From NCBI RefSeq assembly GCF_052216985.1, contig NZ_JBQOUY010000001.1:186001-250000 (forward strand): a DNA stretch of 64,000 nt, written 5' to 3'. The position numbers were made by a program, and so were the translations under genes. Of this stretch, positions 25,456 through 34,041 are shown piece by piece. This DNA comes from Acidaminococcus fermentans_A (GTDB lineage Bacteria; Bacillota; Negativicutes; Acidaminococcales; Acidaminococcaceae). The notes below the pieces were generated by a model, which was not told the DNA's origin, did no database searches, and saw only the letters and a list, made by a program, of their open reading frames with translations. Every line of letters starts with the position of its first letter. Position 1 is the first letter of the stretch.

Positions 25456-26844
25456 TTACTTCCCTAGTTTTTCTTTCAAGTAGGCGTCGATTTCCAGAGC
25501 TGCCTTCTTGCCGGCTCCCATGGCAGAAATCACTGTCGCCGCCCCGGTGACGATATCGCCTCCGGCAAAGACCCCAGGAATGGAGGTTTCTTCTTTTTCG
25601 TCCACAGTGATCAGCCCTTTCCGGTTGGTCACCAGGTCCGGAGTGGTATGCTTCAGCAGGGGATTGGGACCCTGGCCGATAGCCATGACCACCATGTCCA
25701 CATCGAACACATGGTTGGACCCAGGGATCTCCACTGGGCTCCGGCGGCCAGAGGCATCCGGTTCACCCAATTCGGTCCGGACACATTCGATACCGGTGAC
25801 CCAGCCGTCTTCGTTCCCCAGGATCTGTACCGGATTGTTCAGCATATGGAGCTCGATGCCTTCTGCCTTGGCATGTTCGATTTCTTCCTTCCGGGCAGGC
25901 ATTTCCGCTTCGCTCCGACGATACACCACATAGACATTCTCTGCCCCCAGCCGTTTGGCGGTCCGGGCCGCGTCCATAGCCACGTTGCCGGCCCCTACTA
26001 CGGCTACGTTCTTCCCTACATAGACCGGGGTGGCCATCTTCGGGAATTTCCAGGCCCCCATCAGGTTCACCCGAGTGAGGAATTCATTGGCCGCATAAAC
26101 CCCATTGAGAGCTTCCCCAGGGATCCGCATAAAGTGGGGCAGTCCAGCCCCGGTGCCCACATACACAGCTTGGAAACCTTCTTCTCCCAGGAGTTCATGG
26201 AGGGTAAAGGTACGGCCGATCACCACATCGGTCATGATCTTCACACCCAGCTCCTTCAGCTGCTGGATTTCGTGCTGGACGATGGCCTTGGGCAGACGGA
26301 ATTCAGGGATGCCGTACATGAGCACCCCACCCACCTTGTGGAGGGCTTCGAACAAGGTCACATCATAGCCCATCTTGGCCAGATCTCCGGCAGCCGTCAG
26401 GCAGGAAGGGCCCCCTCCCACTACAGCCACTTTGATGCCATTCTTGGGAGCCAAGCCTTCTTTCACTATATCGGTGCCCTCTTCCCGGGCCCGGTCCGCC
26501 ACGAACCGTTCCAGACGGCCGATGGCTACGGGTTCTCCTTTGATGCCCAGGATACAGTGTTTTTCGCACTGGTTTTCCTGGGGACACACCCGGCCGCACA
26601 CGGCGGGCAGGGAATTCTTGTTTTTAAGGATGTGGATAGCACCGTCAAAATCCCGTTCCGTCACCGCATGGATGAACTGGGGGATGTCCACGTTCACCGG
26701 ACATCCTTTGACGCACTGGGGATTCTTGCAGTTCAGGCAGCGCTGGGCTTCATCCACCGCTGTATCTTCCGGATAACCCAAAGCAACTTCTTCAAAATTA
26801 TGGTTCCGTACATCCGCCGGCTGTTCCGGCATAGGATTTCTCAT
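25456..26844 (-). CDS. nfnB: NfnB, large subunit of NADH-dependent ferredoxin:NADP+ oxidoreductase (GltD-like)
   Basis: FAD/NADPH and [4Fe-4S] subunit. Two cysteine clusters at the N-terminus (CLNCKNPQCVKGCP and CGRVCPQENQCEKHC) match NfnB and glutamate synthase small subunits; FAD loop VAVVGGGPSCLTAAG and a second NAD(P) loop VAVVGAGNVAMDAARTA follow. Alone it would be called GltD/GltA, but direct coupling to NfnA identifies the electron-bifurcating pair that links NADH, NADPH and ferredoxin. A longer frame starts at 26874; the ATG at 26844 overlaps the nfnA stop (ATGA) and is preferred. Confidence 0.88.
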   Translation of the reverse strand: MRNPMPEQPADVRNHNFEEVALGYPEDTAVDEAQRCLNCKNPQCVKGCPVNVDIPQFIHAVTERDFDGAIHILKNKNSLPAVCGRVCPQENQCEKHCILGIKGEPVAIGRLERFVADRAREEGTDIVKEGLAPKNGIKVAVVGGGPSCLTAAGDLAKMGYDVTLFEALHKVGGVLMYGIPEFRLPKAIVQHEIQQLKELGVKIMTDVVIGRTFTLHELLGEEGFQAVYVGTGAGLPHFMRIPGEALNGVYAANEFLTRVNLMGAWKFPKMATPVYVGKNVAVVGAGNVAMDAARTAKRLGAENVYVVYRRSEAEMPARKEEIEHAKAEGIELHMLNNPVQILGNEDGWVTGIECVRTELGEPDASGRRSPVEIPGSNHVFDVDMVVMAIGQGPNPLLKHTTPDLVTNRKGLITVDEKEETSIPGVFAGGDIVTGAATVISAMGAGKKAALEIDAYLKEKLGK

Positions 26845-27683
26845 TCCTCCACGCATCTGCAATGCCCCCCGCAACTGTATTCTACTGCTTCCTGGTCCTT
26901 ATACATCTTGGAACGCTGCATCAGGTTCTTGAAATCCACCTGATGAGCGTCGAATTCCGGCCCATCGCAGCAGGTGAATTTGCTTTCGCTGCCCACCTGC
27001 ACCCGGCAGCCGCCGCACATGCCCGTGCCGTCCACCATGAGGCAGCTGAGGCTGGCAGTGGTCTTCACGTTGAAAGGCTTGGTGACCCTGGCCACGTTCA
27101 TCATCATGATGATGGGGCCGATGGCTACTACCAGATCCGGATGGTTCCCCTCTTCCAGCATCTTCTGGAGAGGATCGGTGACAAAGCCCTTGATGCCATC
27201 GGAACCGTCGTCCGTGGTGATGATCACTTCATCGCTGATTTTTTCCATCCGGTCCCGCCACAGGATCAAGTCCTTGCTGCGGCCTCCGATGATGGTGATC
27301 ACTTTATTGCCCAATTCGTGATAAGCCCGGGCGATGGGATGGACCGGCGCCACACCGATGCCCCCGCAGACCATGACCACCGTGCCGAATTTGCCCATTT
27401 CAGAAGGTTGGCCCAGAGGTCCCAGGATGTGCTGGATATCATCTCCCTGGGCAAAATCTTCGCAGAGATGGCGGGTAGTATTCCCAACGGCCTGGACCAT
27501 CAGGGTGATGGAACCTTTCTCCCGGTCGAAATCACCGATGGTCAAAGGGATCCGTTCGCTGGTCTCATCGGCCAGTACCATGACGAACTGTCCCGGTTTG
27601 CATTTGTGCGCAATCAGAGGCGCATCCACTTCGAATTCCCAGACTGCAGGAGCCAGCTGCAGTTTCTTCAAGATCTTTGCCAC
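26841..27683 (-). CDS. nfnA: NfnA, small FAD/[2Fe-2S] subunit
   Basis: Ferredoxin-NADP reductase-like subunit: FAD-binding barrel with the RIPLTIGDFD motif, NAD(H)-binding GGIGVAPVHPIARA, and C-terminal [2Fe-2S] cysteines in DGTGMCGGCRV plus CCDGPEF. About 280 residues. In databases often named sulfide or dihydroorotate dehydrogenase-like. GTG at 27692 touches the ribosome site; GTG at 27683 (MAKILKK) is spaced 6 nt from AAGGAG and is preferred. Confidence 0.9.
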   Translation of the reverse strand: MAKILKKLQLAPAVWEFEVDAPLIAHKCKPGQFVMVLADETSERIPLTIGDFDREKGSITLMVQAVGNTTRHLCEDFAQGDDIQHILGPLGQPSEMGKFGTVVMVCGGIGVAPVHPIARAYHELGNKVITIIGGRSKDLILWRDRMEKISDEVIITTDDGSDGIKGFVTDPLQKMLEEGNHPDLVVAIGPIIMMMNVARVTKPFNVKTTASLSCLMVDGTGMCGGCRVQVGSESKFTCCDGPEFDAHQVDFKNLMQRSKMYKDQEAVEYSCGGHCRCVEE

Positions 27684-27717
27684 ACCAAACACTCCTTTAT
27701 TGTCGTTGATTGTTGCG

Positions 27718-27746
27718 GGGCTGCTGCAGGAGCACCAGCCCTTTTT
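27718..27746 (+). terminator. hairpin with T-run on the plus strand
   Basis: GGGCTG/CAGCCC and TGC/GCA stem (27718-27741) followed by five Ts on the plus strand only, although both neighbouring genes are on the minus strand. A terminator for an unseen antisense transcript, or part of the intergenic repeat element. Confidence 0.5.
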
Positions 27747-27749
27747 AGG

Positions 27750-27768
27750 GGTCTCGAGACACGAGACC
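27750..27768 (-). repeat. GTC-heptad pair (GTCTCGT, GTCTCGA)
   Basis: On the minus strand GTCTCGT (27767-27761) then GTCTCGA (27760-27754), then GACC. The block folds as a 7-bp stem GGTCTCG/CGAGACC. Just after the mtaD stop. Confidence 0.75.
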
Positions 27769-27773
27769 AGTCC

Positions 27774-29051
27774 TTATTTCCCCATCATGTCCTTCAGGCA
27801 CTGCCCCACTTCCGCCGTGACTTTTTCCAGGTCGATGGTGGTCAGTTCCCCTTTGCGCAGCAGGATGTTTCCGTCCACCAGCACCGTATCTACATCAGCT
27901 GAAGAAGCGGCATATACCAAAAGAGATGTCCGGTCATGCCGAGGATACCAGGCAGGAGAATCCATGTTGTACAAGACGATATCCGCCTTCTGGCCTACTT
28001 CCAGTTTCCCCACGCCGGAAAGCCCAACGGCCTTGGCCCCCATCCAGGTTCCCATAGCCAGGGCTTGGGACGCTGGCACCGCTTTGGGGTCCCCTGATTG
28101 GACCTTGGCCAGCATAGCCGCCAGCCGTACTTCTTCCAGCATATCCAGGTTGTTGTTGCTGCTGGCTCCATCGGTGCCCAAACCTACGGTGATGCCCTTC
28201 TGGAGCATCCGGGCCACGGGAGCGATGCCGCTGGCAAGTTTCAGGTTGCTCTGGGGATTGTGGGCCACCCGGACCCCATACCGGGCCAGGATGTCCATAT
28301 CTTCCTCATCTACATGGACACAGTGGGCTGCCAGGGTCCCCCCGTCGAACATCCCCAGGCTTTCCATCAGGGCGATGGGGCTCTTGCCGTATTTTTCCCG
28401 ACAGTCTGTCACTTCTCCGGCGGTTTCCGAAAGATGCATATGGATCTCCGCCCCCAGTTCCCGGGCCCGGGCGATAACAGATTCCAAATAGTCCAGACTG
28501 CAGGTATAAGGAGCATGGGGTCCCAACATCACGGTGATCCGGCCGTCCTGGGCGCCATGCCAGTTCTTGTACAGCTCAGTATTCTCCTCCAGACGGGCTG
28601 CTCCGTCCTCCGCGCTGCTGCCGGTAAGCCCCCGGGAAAGCACCGCCCGGATGCCGCTGTCCGCTGCCGCCTTGGCCGTTTCTTCCATAAAGAAGTACAT
28701 ATCCGCAAAACAGGTAGTACCCGTACGGATCATCTCGGCAATGCCCAACAGGCTTCCCCAGTATACCGCCCGGCCGTCCAGCTTGGCTTCCAGGGGCCAG
28801 ATCCGGTTCTGGAGCCAATCCATCAGCGCCATATCGTCGGCATAACTGCGGAACAGGGTCATGGCCACATGGGTATGGGCGTTCACCCATCCAGGGACTG
28901 CCAGATGGTCCCGGCCCTCCAATACAGTCCGCCCTTCCACCGGGTCTGTGCCCACATAAGCGATGGTGCTGCCGTTGATCCCGATCTGGAACCGCTTCCC
29001 GTCGCCGGGTTCCGTCAGCTCCACATCTTTCAGTACAATGTCATAGATCAT
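27774..29051 (-). CDS. mtaD: 5'-methylthioadenosine/S-adenosylhomocysteine deaminase
   Basis: Metal-dependent amidohydrolase that deaminates MTA or SAH. Metal motif VNAHTHVAMTLFRSYADD (~60-77), MLGPHAPYTC (~180), MHLSETAGE (~213-221) and LGTDGASSNNNLDM (~293-306) match the MtaD family. 425 residues. Ten bases downstream of mtnP, so MTA breakdown is organised as one operon, although deaminase and phosphorylase are normally alternative routes for the same substrate. Confidence 0.9.
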   Translation of the reverse strand: MIYDIVLKDVELTEPGDGKRFQIGINGSTIAYVGTDPVEGRTVLEGRDHLAVPGWVNAHTHVAMTLFRSYADDMALMDWLQNRIWPLEAKLDGRAVYWGSLLGIAEMIRTGTTCFADMYFFMEETAKAAADSGIRAVLSRGLTGSSAEDGAARLEENTELYKNWHGAQDGRITVMLGPHAPYTCSLDYLESVIARARELGAEIHMHLSETAGEVTDCREKYGKSPIALMESLGMFDGGTLAAHCVHVDEEDMDILARYGVRVAHNPQSNLKLASGIAPVARMLQKGITVGLGTDGASSNNNLDMLEEVRLAAMLAKVQSGDPKAVPASQALAMGTWMGAKAVGLSGVGKLEVGQKADIVLYNMDSPAWYPRHDRTSLLVYAASSADVDTVLVDGNILLRKGELTTIDLEKVTAEVGQCLKDMMGK

Positions 29052-29060
29052 AGTGCCCTG

Positions 29061-29897
29061 TCATTCCTCCTTTTTGTCCCCGCCGAACGCCTCCAGCCGG
29101 AAACCTCCATATTCCTTCAGGGCTTCGCGGCAATGGCAGGTCTGGTTCAGGGGACCGTCATCCTGCACATAGGCTTCGATGATGGACAGGATCTGTTTTT
29201 CCCTCTTTTCCATAGCTTCCGTCACTTCTTCGTGAGACAAGGCCCGGACCGACAGTCCCGACCCCATATTGGTCACCACGGAACAGTTGGCGTAGCAGAT
29301 TTCCGCTTCCCTGGCCAGGACGGCTTCCGGCATATTGGTCATGCCAGCCACATCTCCCCCTAGACAGGCATACATCTTCACTTCCGCCGCCGTTTCGTAG
29401 CGGGGGCCTTCTGTCACTACATAGGTCCCCTGCTTGCTGTGCCGGAGCCGCAGTTTCAAGAGACAGCGGATCAGCCGTTCCCGGAGTGCCGGACAATAAG
29501 GCTGGGCAAAATCCACATGGGCTACCTGGCCGTTCTCTCCATTGAAAAACGTATTCACCCGGCTCTTGGTAAAGTCCAACAGCTGGCTGGTCACTACAAA
29601 GGTGCCAGGAGGCAGCCCCTGGTTCAGGGACCCCACTGCTGTAAAGGAGAGGATCTCCGTGACACCCAGCTTCTTCAAGGCAAAGATATTGGCCCGGTAA
29701 TTGATCTTGTGGGGCGGGACGCTGTGGTCCAGGCCATGCCGAGCCAAGAAATAGATTTCATGGCCAGCAGCGGTTCCCTTCAGGCAGTGGGCCGGGCCGA
29801 AGGGCGTCTCCACCGTAAGCGGGGCCAGCTTCCCGAAAGCAGAAGCGTCCTCCACCCCAGTGCCGCCGATGATCCCGATGGTACGCAATGCAATCAC
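29061..29897 (-). CDS. mtnP: S-methyl-5'-thioadenosine phosphorylase
   Basis: Splits MTA with phosphate to adenine and methylthioribose 1-phosphate. GIIGGTGVEDAS (~8-19, phosphate loop), GLPPGTFVVTSQLLDFTKSR (~94-113) and MTNMPEAVLAREAEICYAN (~190-208) are family marks. 278 residues. The start overlaps the stop of the HAD phosphatase gene (ATGA). The substrate could also be another purine nucleoside such as inosine. Confidence 0.88.
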   Translation of the reverse strand: MIALRTIGIIGGTGVEDASAFGKLAPLTVETPFGPAHCLKGTAAGHEIYFLARHGLDHSVPPHKINYRANIFALKKLGVTEILSFTAVGSLNQGLPPGTFVVTSQLLDFTKSRVNTFFNGENGQVAHVDFAQPYCPALRERLIRCLLKLRLRHSKQGTYVVTEGPRYETAAEVKMYACLGGDVAGMTNMPEAVLAREAEICYANCSVVTNMGSGLSVRALSHEEVTEAMEKREKQILSIIEAYVQDDGPLNQTCHCREALKEYGGFRLEAFGGDKKEE

Positions 29898-30565
29898 CTC
29901 TCTGGTTTTGATGGTTCTACGAAAGAAAGCAGGTCTTTCAAGGTCCCGATGGTGTAGTCAGGCTGGATGAACCGGTCAAAGAACTCTTTCCGGAAAGAGG
30001 TCCATCCCACCTTCACAGTCCGGCAGCCAACCTTTTTCCCGCTGACCAGGTCATAAGGACTATCCCCTACGCAAAGACATTCTTCACCCCGGAGCCTTAA
30101 AAGCGCCAGTCCTTTTTCCATGGGTTCCGGATCCGGTTTATGGGCGGTGCATTCCTGGCACCCGATGATGCCATCGATGGAATCCTCCAGTCCCAGGCAC
30201 CGGAGTCCCCTCTGGCAGCTGGCTTTGAACTTGCTGGTGACAATGGCCATGGGCACCCCGGCTTTGCGAAGAGCCGCAAGACCTTCCTTCACCCCGGGAA
30301 AGGGCCGGATCATCGCATCATGCCAGGCGGTATTATACTGACGGTAATAGGCCGTCATCCGGTCCAGCTCTGCCGGGTCGGTACAGCCGGTGAGCCCAGC
30401 CAGTCCCTCCCGCAGAGGAAGGCCGAAAGTGCTGATGATGGCATCATCTTCCACCTGCCGTTCCGGAACGAAATGGTCCAAAGTCTGGTGGAAAGTCGCC
30501 AGGATCAAGGGCGTGGTATCGGCCAGCGTCCCGTCAAAGTCAAATAAGATTCCCCGTACTGCCAC
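29894..30565 (-). CDS. HAD hydrolase, PpaX/phosphoglycolate-phosphatase-like
   Basis: Motif I DFDGTLADTTP (residues ~9-19, nucleophile Asp), motif II VTSKF near 112, and motif III/IV KPDPEPM...CVGDSPYD near 165-190. 223 residues fits PpaX (pyrophosphatase) or Gph. GTG start with AAGGAGG six nt upstream. Co-transcribed with mtnP and mtaD; clearing a phosphorylated product of that salvage route is possible but unproven. Confidence 0.82.
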   Translation of the reverse strand: MAVRGILFDFDGTLADTTPLILATFHQTLDHFVPERQVEDDAIISTFGLPLREGLAGLTGCTDPAELDRMTAYYRQYNTAWHDAMIRPFPGVKEGLAALRKAGVPMAIVTSKFKASCQRGLRCLGLEDSIDGIIGCQECTAHKPDPEPMEKGLALLRLRGEECLCVGDSPYDLVSGKKVGCRTVKVGWTSFRKEFFDRFIQPDYTIGTLKDLLSFVEPSKPER

Positions 30566-30638
30566 AGAAAGCCTCCTTCGAACATACTACATCGGTCATT
30601 TTATCATGAATGGACAGAAAATTAAAGGATTTTAAAGG

Positions 30639-30662
30639 GGGCCGCCGCAGACGCGGCGGCCC
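30639..30662 (-). terminator. addA terminator
   Basis: 10-bp stem GGGCCGCCGC/GCGGCGGCCC (30639-30648 with 30653-30662) followed on the minus strand by CCTTTAAAA. Confidence 0.75.
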
Positions 30663-30663
30663 T

Positions 30664-30677
30664 GTCAACGGTCAACG
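30664..30677 (+). repeat. GTC-heptad pair (GTCAACG x2)
   Basis: Two exact tandem GTCAACG units directly against the addA terminator hairpin. The same unit is found at the enolase terminator (52951-52983). Confidence 0.8.
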
Positions 30678-30713
30678 TCCAAAGGATGGATTTGCCAGCA
30701 AATATCTTGAATT

Positions 30714-33700
30714 TCATTCCGTGCAGAAGTACCGGTAGGGGCACCACTGGCATCCCTCTTTCCTGGCGGGGAACTGGTCTTCTTTGTCCCAAGTGAGGAG
30801 ATTTTCCAGCAGGGCTTCCAGTTTCTCTTCTTCCTTCTTCCTGTCCTTCAGTTCCCAGCTGGAACAGTCCTGGAGGAAATGGAGCCTGGCCCAGGCCACT
30901 TTTTTCCCGGGATACAGTTTTTCCGCTGCCAACGCATAGATGGCCAGCTGCCGGGTATAGCCCTGTTTCTCTTCTCCATCCGCCGGAGGATGGCCGGTCT
31001 TATAATCCACGATCCCTAGCCGCCCGTCTCCCAGGGTCACCAATCTGTCCATACTCCCCTGGAACATTACCTGGCCTTCTTCTATCTGGAATAGGGGCAG
31101 TTCAAACTCCCTTTCCGCCTGGGCAGGCAGATCTTTCAGTGCCTGGTACAAGGGACTGGCACAGTACCGATCCACCAGCTTTTGGCCTTCCCGGCGGAAC
31201 ACCTGCTTTTCGGCGTCCGGATGGTCCAGCACCTCCAGGGCTTCATCCAAAGCCGTTTCTTCCGGCACTTCCTGGAGCCGTTCCAGCACTTTATGCACAT
31301 AAGTCCCCAGTTCGATGGCCGAGATCCGGTGGTTCCCGGTGCCATAGGTTTCCTGTTCTATGCCGGGCATATGCTGGAAATAATGGTAGTAGAAGCTCCG
31401 AGGACAGGTATCGTATTCCAAAAGGGCGCTGGCAGACAGTTCCAGGTACCGGGGTACGGTCACCGGCTGGATCCTTTCATAGATTGCTGGATCCAAGGTA
31501 AAGACCTCCTTTTCCGCTTCCTGTCTTTCTTCCGGTGCTGCCAGGATCTCCGCCACATCCAGTTCTTCCCAGTCCATCTGGTCCCCGTTGGTTCCTTCCG
31601 GGGCGAACACCCGCTGGAGAGCCTGGCCCCACTTTTCTTTTTCCGGATCGCTGTCTTTTTTCTTTCCTTCTTTGGTTTCGTCCACGTTCACTAGGTACAG
31701 GAATCGTTCCGCCCGGGTCATAGCCACATACAGCTGCCGGTGTTTTTCCGCCTTTTCCAGACGGCTCCCTTCTTCCTTCAGCCGGGCATAAACCGAAGTT
31801 TCCCAATCGTTCCCTTCCTCATCCAGCACCTTTACTCCGAAACCTTCTCCTGGCAGGAACTGGATTCCCACAGTGTCGGGAGGATCTTTTCTGGAGAGAT
31901 CCGGTAGGAATACCGCCGGGAATTCCAGCCCTTTGGACTTGTGGATGGTCATGATTTTCACCGCATCCGGATCCGCTTCCTGATTGGCCGCACTTTCCCG
32001 GGCAGAAAGCTGGCGCATGAGATTCAGCCGGTCTAGGAAATCCCGGGCAGTGCTGCCCTCCTCCATGGCCGCCTTGACTCCCAGGGCCCGCAGCTTCCGG
32101 AAGTTAGCCAGTTTCTCCCTACCTCCCCTCTGGGCCAATAGAGTAGGTTCCACGGCGAAACTTTCCTGGAAGCGATCCATCAGTTCCGGCAGAGACTGGA
32201 ACTGGGCGGTCAGGCGCAGTTTCTCCAGTTTCTGTGCCAAGATGCTGTAAGGCTCTTCCAGGCTCTGCTGGAGGCTTTCCCACAGGCTCAGTTCCGGCCA
32301 GGGCTTCAGGAGGTCTGTCAGCTGCTGGTCGCTGAGCCCTGCCAAAGGAGAGCGGAGGAAGCCGGCCAGGGCCCAGTCCTTCCGGGGATTCAGGAGAAAA
32401 GTCAGCAGGTTGATCCAGTCCACCACTTCCTGCCGGTCGTAGAAGCCTTTACCGTCGCTGACCTGGCTCTTGATACCCAGGGCGGACAGGGCTTCTTCAT
32501 ACTGTCGGGAAAGATGGATGGCCGGCAGCAAAATGGCCATCTGACCGAAAGGCAGATGTTCCTCTTCCCCCAGCTGCCGGATGGCCTGGGCCACATACCG
32601 GCCTTCCGCCTGCTGGCATTCTTTCGAGCTGCAGTCTCCTTTCTTCAGGACGGCGAACACCGGCTTCCGGGAAGGGGGCTGATGGGCATGGAGGGGCTGG
32701 GCCGTCACATCGGAATCCTGATCCGTGCCCAGAAGATCGTCGAAAAGAGTATTACAGGCGCGGATGATTTCTGGAGCGGAACGGAAGTTGTCATCCATGA
32801 CGATGTTCCGTCCCCCGGTGGAATCGATGGCATCCCGTACCTGCTTGAACACGCTCACATCCGCACCCCGGAACCGGTAGATGGACTGCTTGGCATCTCC
32901 CACCACGAACAGGTTCCGGCCCTGGAGGCTCCGACTGCTGCCTCCGCTGAGGAGATAGACCAATTTCTTCTGTTCTTCATTGGTATCCTGGAATTCGTCT
33001 ACCATGAGGAATTTGAACCGATTTTTATACCGGAAGAGCACATTGGGCCGCTTTTCCAGCAGATCCACTGCCTTGGCAGAAAGATAGCCGAAGCTGTAGA
33101 TTTCCCGGTTTTCCGCCGCATCCAGCAGAGCCTTGCGGAAACGGACGAGGACCTGTTCCCAGTGCCGTACCTGGTCCGCTCCCTGGGCATCCAAGGCAAG
33201 GGCTGCCAGCTGTTCCAGGGCGGCTTTAGCTTCCTTCACCAGATCTTTCACCTTCCCGGCAGCGGAAATAGGCTTTAACGCTGCGGCGGCCTTATCATAG
33301 CATCCGTCGGCGATCCACTGGTGGATTTGTTCCCGCTGGTCTACCAGGATTCTCAGTTTTTCCCGACTTTTGGCACCTGCCTGATCCCAGGCCCCCAGAA
33401 GAACATCCAGGGCCACTTCCGCGGCAATCTTTCCTTCCTCTTCTCCTGCCAGGCTGGCTTCATAGGGGGCGGCCAGCCCTCCCGGCAGGTCCAGGATCTC
33501 CGGCAGCTGGTCGATGAGAGCCACCAGGATCCTGGCCAGGCAGTCCGCCGGATACTGTTCCAACAGAGCCGTGAGATCCGGATCCTGCTGCCGGATTCCT
33601 TGCTGGAGAAAAGCACTGGCCGTCTCTTCCCGGAAAGCCCGGATCTGGTATTCTTCCTGGACGGTGAAATTGGGGTCCAGCCCCGCTTCCACCGGATTTT

Positions 33701-34037
33701 CCCGGAGTACCTGGGAGCAGAAGCTGTCGATGGTGGTGATGGGAGCCTGATCCGCTAGCCGGAGCTGTTCCTGCCAGTAGGTTTTGTCAGCCGGTTCTTC
33801 CGTAGCTCCCAGCCGGTCCAGGATCCCTTTCTGGACCCGTTCCCGCATTTCCCGGGCTGCTTTCCGGGTAAAGGTGATGGCCAGGATTTCCTGGGCGGTG
33901 GCCTTCCGGTCTCCCAGGATCTTCAGGAACCGTTCCACCAGGACCCGGGTCTTGCCGGAACCGGCACCGGCAGATACCGAAACGTTCCGGTCCAGGGTCG
34001 AAATGGCTTCCTGCTGTTGATTGGTAAAACTGGCCAT
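30714..34037 (-). CDS. addA: AddA helicase-nuclease subunit
   Basis: UvrD-type motor and nuclease of the AddAB double-strand-break resection complex. Walker A VSAGAGSGKTRVLVERFL (~20-37), motif II VDEFQDTNEEQ near 350, helicase motif MTIHKSKGLEFPAVFL near 700, VAMTRAERFLYLV near 775, and the C-terminal nuclease core LGIVDYKTGHPP near 1010. It also has a cysteine in EYDTCPRSFYYH (~895) and CQWCPYRYFC at the end, a C...C-x2-C-x5-C pattern typical of Fe-S-stapled nucleases. 1107 residues. Starts four bases after addB. Confidence 0.95.
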   Translation of the reverse strand: MASFTNQQQEAISTLDRNVSVSAGAGSGKTRVLVERFLKILGDRKATAQEILAITFTRKAAREMRERVQKGILDRLGATEEPADKTYWQEQLRLADQAPITTIDSFCSQVLRENPVEAGLDPNFTVQEEYQIRAFREETASAFLQQGIRQQDPDLTALLEQYPADCLARILVALIDQLPEILDLPGGLAAPYEASLAGEEEGKIAAEVALDVLLGAWDQAGAKSREKLRILVDQREQIHQWIADGCYDKAAAALKPISAAGKVKDLVKEAKAALEQLAALALDAQGADQVRHWEQVLVRFRKALLDAAENREIYSFGYLSAKAVDLLEKRPNVLFRYKNRFKFLMVDEFQDTNEEQKKLVYLLSGGSSRSLQGRNLFVVGDAKQSIYRFRGADVSVFKQVRDAIDSTGGRNIVMDDNFRSAPEIIRACNTLFDDLLGTDQDSDVTAQPLHAHQPPSRKPVFAVLKKGDCSSKECQQAEGRYVAQAIRQLGEEEHLPFGQMAILLPAIHLSRQYEEALSALGIKSQVSDGKGFYDRQEVVDWINLLTFLLNPRKDWALAGFLRSPLAGLSDQQLTDLLKPWPELSLWESLQQSLEEPYSILAQKLEKLRLTAQFQSLPELMDRFQESFAVEPTLLAQRGGREKLANFRKLRALGVKAAMEEGSTARDFLDRLNLMRQLSARESAANQEADPDAVKIMTIHKSKGLEFPAVFLPDLSRKDPPDTVGIQFLPGEGFGVKVLDEEGNDWETSVYARLKEEGSRLEKAEKHRQLYVAMTRAERFLYLVNVDETKEGKKKDSDPEKEKWGQALQRVFAPEGTNGDQMDWEELDVAEILAAPEERQEAEKEVFTLDPAIYERIQPVTVPRYLELSASALLEYDTCPRSFYYHYFQHMPGIEQETYGTGNHRISAIELGTYVHKVLERLQEVPEETALDEALEVLDHPDAEKQVFRREGQKLVDRYCASPLYQALKDLPAQAEREFELPLFQIEEGQVMFQGSMDRLVTLGDGRLGIVDYKTGHPPADGEEKQGYTRQLAIYALAAEKLYPGKKVAWARLHFLQDCSSWELKDRKKEEEKLEALLENLLTWDKEDQFPARKEGCQWCPYRYFCTE

Positions 34038-34041
34038 GGCT

